A stretch of 43,864 nucleotides of DNA from an uncultured Candidatus Saccharibacteria bacterium (GTDB taxonomy: Bacteria > Patescibacteriota > Saccharimonadia > Saccharimonadales > Saccharimonadaceae). Every line of letters starts with the position of its first letter. Within the stretch, counting starts at the first letter, position 1. Location of the stretch: contig CAMJDZ010000005.1 of assembly GCA_946404545.1 (NCBI GenBank), positions 1 through 43,864 of the forward strand. Direction: 5' to 3'. The notes beneath the pieces were generated by a model. It saw nothing but the letters and a program-made list of their open reading frames with translations. It searched no databases and had not been told where the DNA came from. Positions 34,705 to 43,707 of the stretch are shown here, one piece after another. The position numbers and the translations under genes were made by a program.

Positions 34705-35931
34705 ATGGCTAAAAAGAAAACTGCAACTCAAGAAATTTATTACCAAAGTCCTGCAACTGAAAAGAAAGTTAGTCTAACGACGACGATTATTATTGCGGCG
34801 CTCGTTTTTCCGGCCGGCCTCATTCTTGGCCTGAACTGGACGAACATTGTGAACGAATTTGCGCCAGTGTTTGGCGCGAAGAAAAGTGTCGGTCAGCTAG
34901 ATTTTTCGTCGCTCAATAAGGTCTATGAACGCCTCGCTGAAAACTTTGATGGCGAGCTCGACAAAAAGACTCTCGTCGAAGGCGCTAAGCGCGGTCTCGT
35001 CGAAGCGGCAGGCGATACTTACACCTACTACATGAATGCAGTTGAAGCCCAAGAATTTGAAAAAGATTTGAATGGTGACGTTGGTGCCGGCATCGGCGTT
35101 GAAATCGGTCAGCGCGACGGTCTCGTCAAGGTTTTGCGTACTACCCCAGATAACCCAGCTCGTAAAGCGGGTGTGCTCGCCGGTGATATTATTTACAAAG
35201 CCGACGGCGAAGACATTTCTGCCAAATCTGTCGACGAAGTCGCCAAGAAACTTCGTGGCCAGGCTGGCACGAAAGTGAAGCTCACGGTCATGCGCGACAA
35301 CAAGGAAATTGAATTTGAACTCACGCGCGAGACGATTAATAATGTTTCGGTCTATTCCGATTACAAAGATAAAACCGCGATTATTACGATTACGCGCTTC
35401 GATCAGGATACCGGCCGCCTCGCTCGCGAGAAAGCGCGCGAAGCAGTCGATCGTGGTTGCGATAAATTCATCATTGATTTGCGTGGCAATGGCGGCGGCT
35501 ACGTTAGTGCCGCAAAGGAAGTTGCATCGCTCTGGCTCGATGGCAAGCTCGTAGTTGAGCAGCGCTCCAGCAACGGTGTTTACGACGAAAAGACTTATTC
35601 TGATCGTGGCCAGGCGATTCTCGCCGGCAAGAAGACAATTGTCCTCGTCAACGGCTCTACCGCTAGTGCGAGCGAGATTGTGGCTGGCGCCCTCAAGGAT
35701 TACGAAATGGCGACAATTCTTGGTGAAAAGACCTACGGCAAGGGCAGCGTCCAGGCGCTCGAGAATTTCCTTAGCGGCGAGATGCTCCGCGTGACGGTGG
35801 CGAAGTGGTATACGCCAAATGGCAAAAATATCAACAAAGAGGGCATCGAACCAGATGTCAAAGTCGAGCGCACGTTCGAGCAGATTAATAAAGAGATTGA
35901 TCCGCAGCTCGATGCCGCCCTCAAATATTAA
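34705..35931 (+). CDS. ctpA: S41-family C-terminal processing peptidase (CtpA-like)
   Basis: A 408-aa membrane-anchored protease facing outside: a helix (about residues 24-44), a PDZ domain (about 115-200, GVGAGIGVEIGQRDGLVKVLRTTPDNPARKAGVLAGDII) and the peptidase S41 core with the catalytic Ser in NGSTASASEIVAGAL and Lys in GEKTYGKGSVQ, preceded by DLRGNGGG. In other bacteria such proteases regulate cell-wall hydrolases; its place after the FtsEX-CHAP genes fits that. The ATG is six bases after TATACT (extended TGC) without a ribosome site. Confidence 0.94.
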   Translation: MAKKKTATQEIYYQSPATEKKVSLTTTIIIAALVFPAGLILGLNWTNIVNEFAPVFGAKKSVGQLDFSSLNKVYERLAENFDGELDKKTLVEGAKRGLVEAAGDTYTYYMNAVEAQEFEKDLNGDVGAGIGVEIGQRDGLVKVLRTTPDNPARKAGVLAGDIIYKADGEDISAKSVDEVAKKLRGQAGTKVKLTVMRDNKEIEFELTRETINNVSVYSDYKDKTAIITITRFDQDTGRLAREKAREAVDRGCDKFIIDLRGNGGGYVSAAKEVASLWLDGKLVVEQRSSNGVYDEKTYSDRGQAILAGKKTIVLVNGSTASASEIVAGALKDYEMATILGEKTYGKGSVQALENFLSGEMLRVTVAKWYTPNGKNINKEGIEPDVKVERTFEQINKEIDPQLDAALKY

Positions 35932-35965
35932 GATGTGTTAAACTAAAAGAATAAAAGGAGGAGTC

Positions 35966-36934
35966 ATGTCAGAATTTGATGTTTTTCAGTGGGCAAACAG
36001 CGTCGATGAAATTAAAAATAACGTTTCAGTAGAGTTATTCCTATTCAACAAGAATTACACCCCGTATAAGGTGCGCTATTCCGATGTATTGATGCAGGCC
36101 ATCCGCAGCATGTTCATGCTCGAGGCGGTCGAATACGTCATCAAGGAAGCAGATAAGGGTCTCGAATGCCGCGATTACGAAATGAGCGACGGCGAGGATA
36201 AGGTTATCTATCGCATTGGTCTCGACAAGGTCGGCCGCGCCGAAACCCTCATTCATCTCATTGAGAATGAATACAAAGACATCGCTTACTTTACGGATGA
36301 TGAATACGAATTCAAGCGCATCAAGGGTATTATTGCGAAGTTTAGCTATCCTGGCGACGACGGTCAGAAGACTTTCTATATTGCCAAGAATCTCGCCGCT
36401 TCCGCTGCGCTCAAGGGTAAGCTTAGCTGGGAATTGAACGGCGAAAGCTTCGAACCGCTCACAGCTGATCTCGCAATCAAGGTCCCAGAAGGCAATGAAA
36501 CCGCAATTGTTGACGGCACGATTGTTATCTTCAACCAGAGCAAATTCGAGAAACTCTTCCAGTTTGATTACAAACAGCAGGTTATTTCCGAGCAAAAGGC
36601 CAAGGAGCTCGAAGAGGCTTATAAGCTTAGCTTCCCAGAAGGCCTCACTTTGAATGCTTTGCTTGAGGATAAGAAACCGCTCGTCAAGAAACTCCAGGCG
36701 GTTGAGATTGGCGAAATGAGTCAAGAGCAGCTCCTCGATTACGCTGACGAAATGAAGCTCGAGCTCATGACTGACGACCAGAATAAGATTATCATCATGG
36801 ACGACCGTGATCTCAATATGTTTGTAAACTTGCTTAGCGAAGACTACTTCGTCTCGCCAGTAAATGGCCGCCGCTATGAAATTAAGAGCAAGAAACTTCT
36901 CGACGAGCCAGAAGGTGAACCGCCACGCGGCTAA
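35966..36934 (+). CDS. DUF4868-like (KwaB-type) protein, tentative
   Basis: A 322-aa soluble protein with AAAGGAGG before the ATG. The layout (FKRIKGIIAKFSYPGDDGQKTFYIAKNLAAS, then SFEPLTADLAIKVPEG, TIVIFNQSKFEKLFQFDYKQQVISEQKAKEL) follows what I know of DUF4868, the domain of KwaB in the Kiwa anti-phage system: a beta-rich part with F-D-type strands, then IxNxxKFExxFxF and helices. This is by eye and may be wrong. No KwaA-like membrane partner lies beside it, so a defence role is not claimed. It ends one base before tatD, suggesting co-transcription. Confidence 0.65.
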   Translation: MSEFDVFQWANSVDEIKNNVSVELFLFNKNYTPYKVRYSDVLMQAIRSMFMLEAVEYVIKEADKGLECRDYEMSDGEDKVIYRIGLDKVGRAETLIHLIENEYKDIAYFTDDEYEFKRIKGIIAKFSYPGDDGQKTFYIAKNLAASAALKGKLSWELNGESFEPLTADLAIKVPEGNETAIVDGTIVIFNQSKFEKLFQFDYKQQVISEQKAKELEEAYKLSFPEGLTLNALLEDKKPLVKKLQAVEIGEMSQEQLLDYADEMKLELMTDDQNKIIIMDDRDLNMFVNLLSEDYFVSPVNGRRYEIKSKKLLDEPEGEPPRG

Positions 36935-36935
36935 T

Positions 36936-37700
36936 ATGCTAGTCGATACTCATACGCATATTCATAATCCCGAAGATTGCGCCGATAGCGCTGACGGGAT
37001 TTTTGCGCATGCCCACGCCCAGGGCGTAGATAAGATTATTACCATCGGTACTAGCCCGGCTGATTCGTTGATGGCTCGTGATTTTGCCGAAAAATACGCC
37101 GCTAAAGGCGAAAAAATCTTTTGGACCTACGGATATCATCCGAATTGTTATGACGAAAACGGCCGCCAAACTCTCCAGAGCGACTTAAAAGTGGCCCTAG
37201 AGGCGATAAAAAGCCCGCAAAACGTCGGTATTGGCGAAATTGGGCTCGATTACCACTTTGACGGCTATAGTCCTGAAATGCAGCGAGAATTGCTATTGAG
37301 AGTGCTCCAGATTGCCCAAGATCAGAAAAAGCCCGTTTCTTTCCATATTCGCGAGGCATTTGACGATTTTTGGCCGATACTCGACAATTTCAAGATTCCT
37401 ACCTCTGTTTTGCACTCGTATTCTGACAGTAAAAAGAACCTGCGCGAAGCTCTTAACCGCAACCTTTTTATAGGGGTGAACGGCCTAGCAACCTTTGCCG
37501 ACATTGCGCACGCTCCTCTCGAGAGGATTATCCTTGAGACGGACGCTCCCTACTTGACACCAGCGCCATTTCGTGGTACAATGAATAAGCCGGGTTATGT
37601 GAGGAACATAGCCGAATGGGCAGCCGAATTTTATCAAGTTGACCTCGGTAAAGTGGCGGAAATCACCACGAAAAATGCCGAATCAATCTTTAAGATATAG
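36936..37700 (+). CDS. tatD: TatD-family metal-dependent hydrolase
   Basis: A 254-aa TIM-barrel DNase or hydrolase. Metal ligands are visible: DTHTHIH at the start, GIGEIGLDYH, SFHIREAF, VLHSYSDS and LETDAPYLTP near the end, in family order. The start is ATG 36936, which gives the standard N-terminus MLVDTHTH; an in-frame upstream ATG inside the preceding gene is rejected. TatD enzymes act on DNA 3' ends and have been linked to DNA repair; the substrate is not evident here. Confidence 0.94.
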   Translation: MLVDTHTHIHNPEDCADSADGIFAHAHAQGVDKIITIGTSPADSLMARDFAEKYAAKGEKIFWTYGYHPNCYDENGRQTLQSDLKVALEAIKSPQNVGIGEIGLDYHFDGYSPEMQRELLLRVLQIAQDQKKPVSFHIREAFDDFWPILDNFKIPTSVLHSYSDSKKNLREALNRNLFIGVNGLATFADIAHAPLERIILETDAPYLTPAPFRGTMNKPGYVRNIAEWAAEFYQVDLGKVAEITTKNAESIFKI

Positions 37701-37712
37701 GGAAGGTTAATA

Positions 37713-37922
37713 ATGTTTGAATCAGATAACGCAGAGGAATTCCATCTGCCAATTCAGCCAACGACCAAGGCTATCGAAACAGTCGCGACCAAGCCACTGC
37801 AGTATAGTCATACTTTTTCTGCTTCCGACAAGATTAGCGACCAGGCTCTCTTTGATGAATTAAACGCGATTTCCGAGGAAGTCATCTCATGCCGAAATCA
37901 CATCTTAAGCAAAATCTCCTAG
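37713..37922 (+). CDS. small hypothetical protein
   Basis: A 69-aa protein with GGGAAGG nine bases before ATG 37713. An acidic, probably unstructured first half (SDNAEEFHLPIQPTTKAIE) and a helical C-terminus (ISDQALFDELNAISEEVISCRNHIL). It lies 12 bp after tatD and overlaps the next ORF by 34 bp. No family recognised; accepted because of the ribosome site and gapless operon position. Confidence 0.68.
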   Translation: MFESDNAEEFHLPIQPTTKAIETVATKPLQYSHTFSASDKISDQALFDELNAISEEVISCRNHILSKIS

Positions 37923-38242
37923 GCTTTTTGCGCAAACAGCCAGATGCCGACGCGCGCAGAGCTTCTGTAGAGAATGATCTAATCAATGCAGAATCCGCTC
38001 TTGGGCGGACACTTTTCGGCGATGTGGCGCCAGGCCACCAGCGCGAATTTTTCATGCACAAAAAGAACGTGTGGATTTGGCACGAAGACGGCATGACGAT
38101 TCGCTATGAAGTCCGCAGTAATGGCGTTTTCAAGAAAGTCAACGACAGTGGCTACCACAAGGTGACTGGCGAGGAGCTCGCGCATTTTCGCGCTGCCGCT
38201 AGCGCCTATTTGAAACTTGTGAAATCTCGTATTTACGAGTAA
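37889..38242 (+). CDS. hypothetical protein
   Basis: A 117-aa protein. A basic N-terminus (PKSHLKQNLLGFLRKQ), a helical stretch (RRASVENDLINAESALGRTLFGDV) and a compact part with REFFMHKKNVWIWHEDGMTIRYEVRSNGVFKKVN, alternating aromatic and hydrophobic residues as in a beta sheet. The ATG follows GAGGAAGT. It overlaps the preceding small gene. Function unknown. Confidence 0.78.
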   Translation: MPKSHLKQNLLGFLRKQPDADARRASVENDLINAESALGRTLFGDVAPGHQREFFMHKKNVWIWHEDGMTIRYEVRSNGVFKKVNDSGYHKVTGEELAHFRAAASAYLKLVKSRIYE

Positions 38243-38261
38243 AAAGCTATACAATATAAGC

Positions 38262-39254
38262 ATGAGCATTCCTCGTGCTACTTTGCGCACGCACCGAATT
38301 ATTCGAACGGTTGCTAGCCTCGTGATTATCGCCTCGATTTTTGCCGCTTGGCGTTTCGTGAATTTCTCGGTTCTTTTTGATACTGTGAATGCGAACGGCT
38401 ACGATCCGTCGGTGGAGTTGCAAGACATTATCGCGAACATTCGTCTGACTCCGGCGGGCGACCGCATCATGCGCGGCACGCGGGCAGAATTGCAAGACGC
38501 CGATGCATTTAATGCGAGCTGTGAACGTAGCGAAGAAAAGATTATTTTGCTTGGTTGTTATGCAAACAACCAGATTTTTGTTTACAATATCGACGACCGC
38601 GATTTGAAGGGCGTACGTGAAGCGACCTTGGCGCACGAATTGCTACATGCGGTCTGGGCGCGCACGCCGGCGTCCGAGCGCGATGCTCTCAAAGTTTCGC
38701 TAAAGTCGCTCTATGACAAAAACGAGGATCTGCAAAAGCATCTCAAGCTCTATAACGAAAGCGAATTCTATGATGAGCTCCATTCAATTGTCGGCTCTCA
38801 GATCGATAATGATTTGCTGCCGGCCGATTTGAAGGTGCACTATGCGAAGTATTTTCAGGACCAAAACCTCATCGCGAAGTTTTATCACAAATATAACGAT
38901 AATCTAACCGCGACCGAGAAGCGCCTGGATGAGCTCGAGAAGATAATGGAGTCTAGTGGCGCAGCCTTACAGACGCGTCTCGACGCTTACAATATGGCCA
39001 ACCAGAAGTTGTCGGACGACGTGGCTGCCTTTAACTCGAAGGCTTCGAAGGGCACGATGACGGAAGAGGAATATAACATCGGCTACGCGGATTTGACGAA
39101 GCGCAAAGAAGAAATGCTTGCCGAATACAATGCGATTCAGGCGGCGATCGAAGACTATAACGTTTACGTCACCGAATACAACAAGTATGTTGTGTTTACG
39201 AAAAAAATCTACAACAGTATGGATAGCAAAGCCAAAAAACCAGAGGCAAATTAG
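38262..39254 (+). CDS. membrane-anchored protein with HExxH metalloprotease motif
   Basis: A 330-aa protein. One N-terminal membrane helix (about residues 16-36), then an extracellular domain with LAHELLHAVWAR (about 125-136), a zinc-protease type HExxH, and a later DELHSIVGSQ that could offer the third ligand. From about residue 200 it is a long coiled coil (ATEKRLDELEKIMES ... KRKEEMLAEYNAIQAAIED). A peptidase role is suggested by the motif only. The ATG lies six bases after TACAAT, no Shine-Dalgarno. Its stop codon is inside the CIRCE element of clpP. Confidence 0.85.
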   Translation: MSIPRATLRTHRIIRTVASLVIIASIFAAWRFVNFSVLFDTVNANGYDPSVELQDIIANIRLTPAGDRIMRGTRAELQDADAFNASCERSEEKIILLGCYANNQIFVYNIDDRDLKGVREATLAHELLHAVWARTPASERDALKVSLKSLYDKNEDLQKHLKLYNESEFYDELHSIVGSQIDNDLLPADLKVHYAKYFQDQNLIAKFYHKYNDNLTATEKRLDELEKIMESSGAALQTRLDAYNMANQKLSDDVAAFNSKASKGTMTEEEYNIGYADLTKRKEEMLAEYNAIQAAIEDYNVYVTEYNKYVVFTKKIYNSMDSKAKKPEAN

Positions 39255-39277
39255 CACTCTTGCATTTGGAGTGCTAG
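39251..39277. promoter_or_regulatory. CIRCE element upstream of clpP
   Basis: TTAGCACTC-N9-GAGTGCTAG, one base from perfect. As at clpC, the spacer contains TTGCAT (39260-39265), here 18 bp from the TATACT -10 (39284-39289). Confidence 0.92.
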
Positions 39278-39295
39278 TTGTTCTATACTGAAAAT

Positions 39296-39877
39296 ATGAA
39301 AAATTATTTAGTTCCAACAGTTGTTGAAGAAAGTAATAAGGGTGAGCGCGCCTATGACATTTACTCGCGTCTTTTGAAGGAGCGTGTAGTATTCTTAGGC
39401 GATCAGGTTACGCCGGAGACTGCGAATATCGTGATTGCGCAGCTCTTGCATCTTGCCTACGAAGATCCAAAAAAGGATATTAAGCTCTACATTAATTCGC
39501 CGGGCGGCTCTGTCTATGATGGTCTCGCGATTATTGATACGATGAATTACATCGAGCCGGATGTGCAGACGATTGGTATCGGCTTGCAGGCTTCGATGGG
39601 TGCGATGTTGCTGTCCGCTGGTGCGAAGGGCAAGCGCGTCTGTTTGCCAAACGCTCGCATCATGATTCACCAGCCAAGCTCTGGCACCGAGGGTAAGATT
39701 ACTGATCAGGAAATCGCTCTCCGCGAAGGTGTTTATCTCAAGCAAGTGCTCGCCGAAATGATGGCGAAGAATACCGGTAAGTCGCTTAAAGATGTCGAAA
39801 AAGCGATGGACCGCGACTACTGGATGTCCGCCGAAGAAGCCAAAGAATTTGGCATCATCGACGAAGTGATAAAATAG
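39296..39877 (+). CDS. clpP: ATP-dependent Clp protease proteolytic subunit ClpP
   Basis: Serine protease that assembles into a barrel and works with ClpC. The 193-aa protein has the catalytic triad Ser in [14 protein letters not shown], His in MIHQPSSG and Asp in [18 protein letters not shown], and the [15 protein letters not shown] substrate-binding strand. The length is normal. ATG 39296 is six bases after TATACT; no ribosome site. The shared CIRCE suggests joint heat-shock control with clpC. Confidence 0.97.
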   Translation: MKNYLVPTVVEESNKGERAYDIYSRLLKERVVFLGDQVTPETANIVIAQLLHLAYEDPKKDIKLYINSPGGSVYDGLAIIDTMNYIEPDVQTIGIGLQASMGAMLLSAGAKGKRVCLPNARIMIHQPSSGTEGKITDQEIALREGVYLKQVLAEMMAKNTGKSLKDVEKAMDRDYWMSAEEAKEFGIIDEVIK

Positions 39878-39904
39878 AACTAGATAATTATTGGAGGTGC
39901 CATA

Positions 39905-41266
39905 ATGGCAAAAGCTAAAGCAAAATTTGTTTGCCAAAATTGTGGCACGAGCTATGCGAAGTGGGCGGGCCGCTGCGAGAATTGCGGCGAGTGGAATACG
40001 CTGCTCGAGCAAGAGGTTCCGACCGAAGCCGAAGCAAAATCCGCCCTCGCACGCGGGGCAGTTTCTGGCAAGAAACTCGCCGCCGTTTCGATTAATGAAA
40101 TTGAGCCGTCCGACGCTGGCAGCCGCCTTAAGACTGGGTTTGCCGAACTAGATAATGTCCTCGGCGGCGGGATTTTGCTGGGTGGCGTGGCGCTTCTGGC
40201 CGGTCAGCCAGGTATGGGCAAGTCTACGATTCTCATGCAGATTTGTGCGACAATCTCTAATAATGGTCGCAAGGTGCTCTATGTGTCCGGCGAGGAATCG
40301 GCGGGGCAGGTCAAGATGCGTGCGATTCGTCTCGGCGCAAGTTCTGACCAGCTCCATTTTGCGAGCTCATCTTCCGCAAACGATATCGCAAAAACCATCG
40401 AAGAGGACGGCTATGATCTCGTAATTGTCGACTCGATTCAGACGCTCTCGATGGCGGAGATTAGTTCGGCTCCTGGCACGGTCAGCCAGGTCAGTAACTG
40501 TGGCAACCTCATTATTCGCGCCGCGAAAAATAGCGGCACGGCTGTTATAATTGTTGGCCACGTTACGAAGGAAGGCACGCTCGCCGGTCCGAAGGTACTT
40601 GAGCATCTCGTCGACGTCGTGTTGAATTTCGAAGGCGATCGCTACGGCGGCTTCAAGACGATTCGCGCGGTCAAAAATCGCTTTGGTTCGACCAATGAAG
40701 TTGCGATTTTTGAGATGGCCTCCGAAGGTCTCGTCGAGGTAAAGAATCCGTCTGAGGCTCTCCTTTCTGAGCGCCAAAACACCGACGGCAGCATCATTAT
40801 GGCGACGATTGAGGGTACGCGCCCACTCCTCGTCGAAATTCAGGCGCTCGTCAATTCGACGAACTTCGGCTATCCGAAGCGCACCGCGTCCGGCTTCGAC
40901 CTTAATCGCCTTAACCTCTTGATTGCAGTGCTCGAAAAGCGCACGAAACTCAAACTCCAGGACAAAGATATTTTTATTAATGTCGTCGGCGGCATGAAGC
41001 TGAATGACTCCGCGGCAGATCTTGCGATTTGTATGGCGATTGCGTCGGCCGCGGCCGGTCGCAAACTCGACGACAAAATCGTGGTCTTTGGCGAGGTTGG
41101 TCTCGGCGGAGAAATTCGCTCCGTGATTGCGCCAGATCGTCGCATCGCCGAAGCAAAGAAGCTTGGCTTCAAGAACGCTATTGCCCCAGCCACTGTCAAA
41201 GACAAGTTTGTTTTGCCGGTCAAAGACCTACGCGACGCACTCATTAAATACATGAACAACAAATAA
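39905..41266 (+). CDS. radA: DNA repair protein RadA
   Basis: RecA-like ATPase helping homologous recombination. The 453-aa protein has the N-terminal zinc finger CQNCGTSYAKWAGRCENCGEWNTL, Walker A GQPGMGKST, Walker B-type DLVIVDSIQTL, the RadA signature KNRFGSTNE and a Lon-like C-terminal domain (LQDKDIFINVVGGMKLNDSAADLAI ... GEVGLGGEIR). A clear GGAGGTG lies before the ATG, in contrast to the leaderless clpP just upstream. Confidence 0.97.
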   Translation: MAKAKAKFVCQNCGTSYAKWAGRCENCGEWNTLLEQEVPTEAEAKSALARGAVSGKKLAAVSINEIEPSDAGSRLKTGFAELDNVLGGGILLGGVALLAGQPGMGKSTILMQICATISNNGRKVLYVSGEESAGQVKMRAIRLGASSDQLHFASSSSANDIAKTIEEDGYDLVIVDSIQTLSMAEISSAPGTVSQVSNCGNLIIRAAKNSGTAVIIVGHVTKEGTLAGPKVLEHLVDVVLNFEGDRYGGFKTIRAVKNRFGSTNEVAIFEMASEGLVEVKNPSEALLSERQNTDGSIIMATIEGTRPLLVEIQALVNSTNFGYPKRTASGFDLNRLNLLIAVLEKRTKLKLQDKDIFINVVGGMKLNDSAADLAICMAIASAAAGRKLDDKIVVFGEVGLGGEIRSVIAPDRRIAEAKKLGFKNAIAPATVKDKFVLPVKDLRDALIKYMNNK

Positions 41267-41292
41267 TTTCTTCATTTTTTACCAAAACTAAC

Positions 41293-41333
41293 CACGAGCG
41301 TGTTAAAATAAGCATAAGTAAGTGGAGTTATTA
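41293..41333 (+). promoter_or_regulatory. promoter and leader of second surface protein gene
   Basis: Extended -10 TGtTAAAAT (hexamer 41304-41309) preceded by CACGAGCG, a short leader, and GTGGAG before ATG 41334. Nearly identical to 3430-3475. Confidence 0.72.
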
Positions 41334-43664
41334 ATGAAGGAACTACAGGGACGCCGTAGTTGGCGCAGTCGAATTTGTGGCTTGACCGCTTGTATTTTTG
41401 CGGCCAGTTTTTTAGTTGCACTCGTACCGACGATTGCCGCGAATGCAGAAGGAACAATATTTAAGATTCAGGGCGCAGAAATTACTGCGATTTCAGATAA
41501 TGCTACTGGTGCTATCGCGAGTTTTGATGACTCCAAAATCGTTAGCGAAGTTACCTTCCATAAACTTGGCGACTCCGCCACTTACAAAATAACTCTCAAG
41601 AATACAGACAGCAAAGACCACACTATTCAGAGCATTACCGATAATAACGCCAACTCTTACATTTCTTATTCCTACGATAAGCATGCAAACGAAACTATTA
41701 CGGCCGGCTCGAATCTAGAACTCACCTTTACTGCTAAGTACGAAACCGCAGCCGATCTGGATGCGCGTGTCCAGAGTTCGAATATCAAGTTTAGTATTCA
41801 ATTCACTGACATCGATGAGCCGGAAGAAGTGGTCATTACTCCTAACACTAGCGATAGCCTCGGTGCTAGCCTTGCCATTCTTGCGGTCTCTAGCGTCGTC
41901 CTCATCATCTGCGTCGTCGTCTTTGCAAAGAATCATAAGGCTGCACGCAAGATTGTTGCTGTCGTTATTGTCGCTCTCGCCGCTGCTTTTGTCGCTACTG
42001 GCGTTAAGGCTGCCACAATCGAAGAAAATTCTTTTACTCTCGTAACTAACTATGGCCTCCGTGATAAGGTTGCCGTCCGTATTGATAGCGAAGAAAATGT
42101 CATCGATTACGGCGACACTATTGAAGATACTATTACGGACCCAGAAAAACCGGGCTACATTTTCGACGGCTGGACCGACGAAAACGGCGAGGAAGTTGAC
42201 CCGACGAAACCGGTTCATGAAGATATTACTATTACGCCAGCATATTCTGCTATTAGCTATAAAGTTCGCTTCAATGCCAACGGTGGAACTGGCGAAATGG
42301 CCAACCAGAGTTTCACATATGATCTAGCCCAGAATCTTGCGGATAACACCTTCGCCTATGTCGACCACAGTTTTATGGGTTGGGATACGCAGGCAAATGG
42401 CACCGGTGTCCACTATGACAACAAAGAAAGCGTCAGCAACCTCACTACCGAGAACAATGCTGTTGTCGACCTTTATGCTCAGTGGGCTCATGATCCATAT
42501 ACGGTCTCGCTTGTCGTGAATAACGGTACTGGTTCTGATACGAAGAGTGTTGATGTCGGCGAAAGTGCATCCTTTACTGGCATTACGCCAAACGCAACTT
42601 ATCACATGCAAAGTGAAGTAAGTTGTACGAATGGACAAACTGCTGCTTACGAAGACGGTACGATTACCGTAAGTGGGGTAACTGCTCACACTACCTGTAC
42701 GATAACCGCGGTTCCAACAATTCATACGATTACGAATATGCAAGAAATGACCTCGGCTATCTGCGCGGCGACTACTACTCCAGATTCCAGTCTTGATACC
42801 AAAAACTATGATGACTGGGACGGTTCGCACCATGGCGACATAAACTACATTCCGAGAAAAGTTTTGGTTGACACTCGCGATAACCAAAAGTACCTCGTCG
42901 CCAAACTCGCAGATGGCGAATGTTGGATGACGCAAAACTTGAACTTAGTCATGTCTACGACGAAGACTTTGACGAAAGATGATTCTGATCTTCAGACCAT
43001 AGATTCCTATACTCCGAATCGTAATACCGAGACATCTTTGCCAACATCTGGCTCCCCGTATGGCGATTTTGCGACGGTTTCTGATATTCAGCTATCTTGG
43101 TATCCAAGGAATAAATACTATGTCAGCAACGAGCAGTATCCGAGCATTGGCGTTGTCGGCTCTGCAACCCCAACGAGCGACTCTGATGAATACCTATGGC
43201 AAAAAGCGGGCATTTTCTACAGCGGCCTCGTCTTGTCTGCTGGCACCTATCACTATAATGGCGGAAGCGGTGTTCATTATTCCGATACTATTTGCCCTAA
43301 AGGATGGACCTTGCCAGAAGGCAAAGCAAGAGCAAGTGCGGAGTCGGATCCAAGGGAAAAATCTTTCGATAAGCTCTATAGCACTTATGTGCCAAGCAGG
43401 GATTATATGGAAATAGCCAGCTTTAATCAAACTAGTATTTTTAGACTTGTATATCCGGGGTATCTCAGGACCTATACTAGTGCGGGTCTCAATTATGAAA
43501 CGTGGGCTACGTACTTCGCTTCGAATTATATTGCCGATTATAATGGACAATCGAACCGGAACTCTATAACTAAGGCATTCTATTTGACTAGGGACTCCGC
43601 TATTAACTCCTATATCGCAGGGCATGCCGCCTACGGCTTGAGCGCTCGTTGTATTGCAAGGTAA
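41334..43664 (+). CDS. second large surface protein with InlB B-type repeats and FISUMP domain
   Basis: A 776-aa protein related to the one at 3476. N-terminal signal or anchor helix (about residues 14-38), an extracellular domain closely similar to the other copy ([32 protein letters not shown]), a membrane helix, the loop KNHKAARK, a second helix, then InlB-type repeats ([24 protein letters not shown] ending VDLYAQWA), a short Cys-containing domain, and a FISUMP-type C-terminus ([33 protein letters not shown], ending GLSARCIAR). The downstream halves are more divergent than the N-termini, suggesting variable display domains on a constant anchor. The start is fixed by GTGGAG before ATG 41334. 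Confidence 0.9.
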   Translation: MKELQGRRSWRSRICGLTACIFAASFLVALVPTIAANAEGTIFKIQGAEITAISDNATGAIASFDDSKIVSEVTFHKLGDSATYKITLKNTDSKDHTIQSITDNNANSYISYSYDKHANETITAGSNLELTFTAKYETAADLDARVQSSNIKFSIQFTDIDEPEEVVITPNTSDSLGASLAILAVSSVVLIICVVVFAKNHKAARKIVAVVIVALAAAFVATGVKAATIEENSFTLVTNYGLRDKVAVRIDSEENVIDYGDTIEDTITDPEKPGYIFDGWTDENGEEVDPTKPVHEDITITPAYSAISYKVRFNANGGTGEMANQSFTYDLAQNLADNTFAYVDHSFMGWDTQANGTGVHYDNKESVSNLTTENNAVVDLYAQWAHDPYTVSLVVNNGTGSDTKSVDVGESASFTGITPNATYHMQSEVSCTNGQTAAYEDGTITVSGVTAHTTCTITAVPTIHTITNMQEMTSAICAATTTPDSSLDTKNYDDWDGSHHGDINYIPRKVLVDTRDNQKYLVAKLADGECWMTQNLNLVMSTTKTLTKDDSDLQTIDSYTPNRNTETSLPTSGSPYGDFATVSDIQLSWYPRNKYYVSNEQYPSIGVVGSATPTSDSDEYLWQKAGIFYSGLVLSAGTYHYNGGSGVHYSDTICPKGWTLPEGKARASAESDPREKSFDKLYSTYVPSRDYMEIASFNQTSIFRLVYPGYLRTYTSAGLNYETWATYFASNYIADYNGQSNRNSITKAFYLTRDSAINSYIAGHAAYGLSARCIAR

Positions 43665-43686
43665 TCTCTTGCATCTATCTCTAATC

Positions 43687-43697
43687 TGTGGTAAAAT
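43687..43697 (+). promoter_or_regulatory. promoter of rpsO
   Basis: TGTGGTAAAAT, the recurring TGTGG-extended -10 of this genome (hexamer 43692-43697), ten bases before ATG 43708. Confidence 0.65.
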
Positions 43698-43707
43698 ACG
43701 ACACAGT

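Noticed and set aside
36864-36935. Longer N-terminus for TatD
   Set aside because: The extra residues lie inside the preceding gene; MLVDTHTH is the family start.
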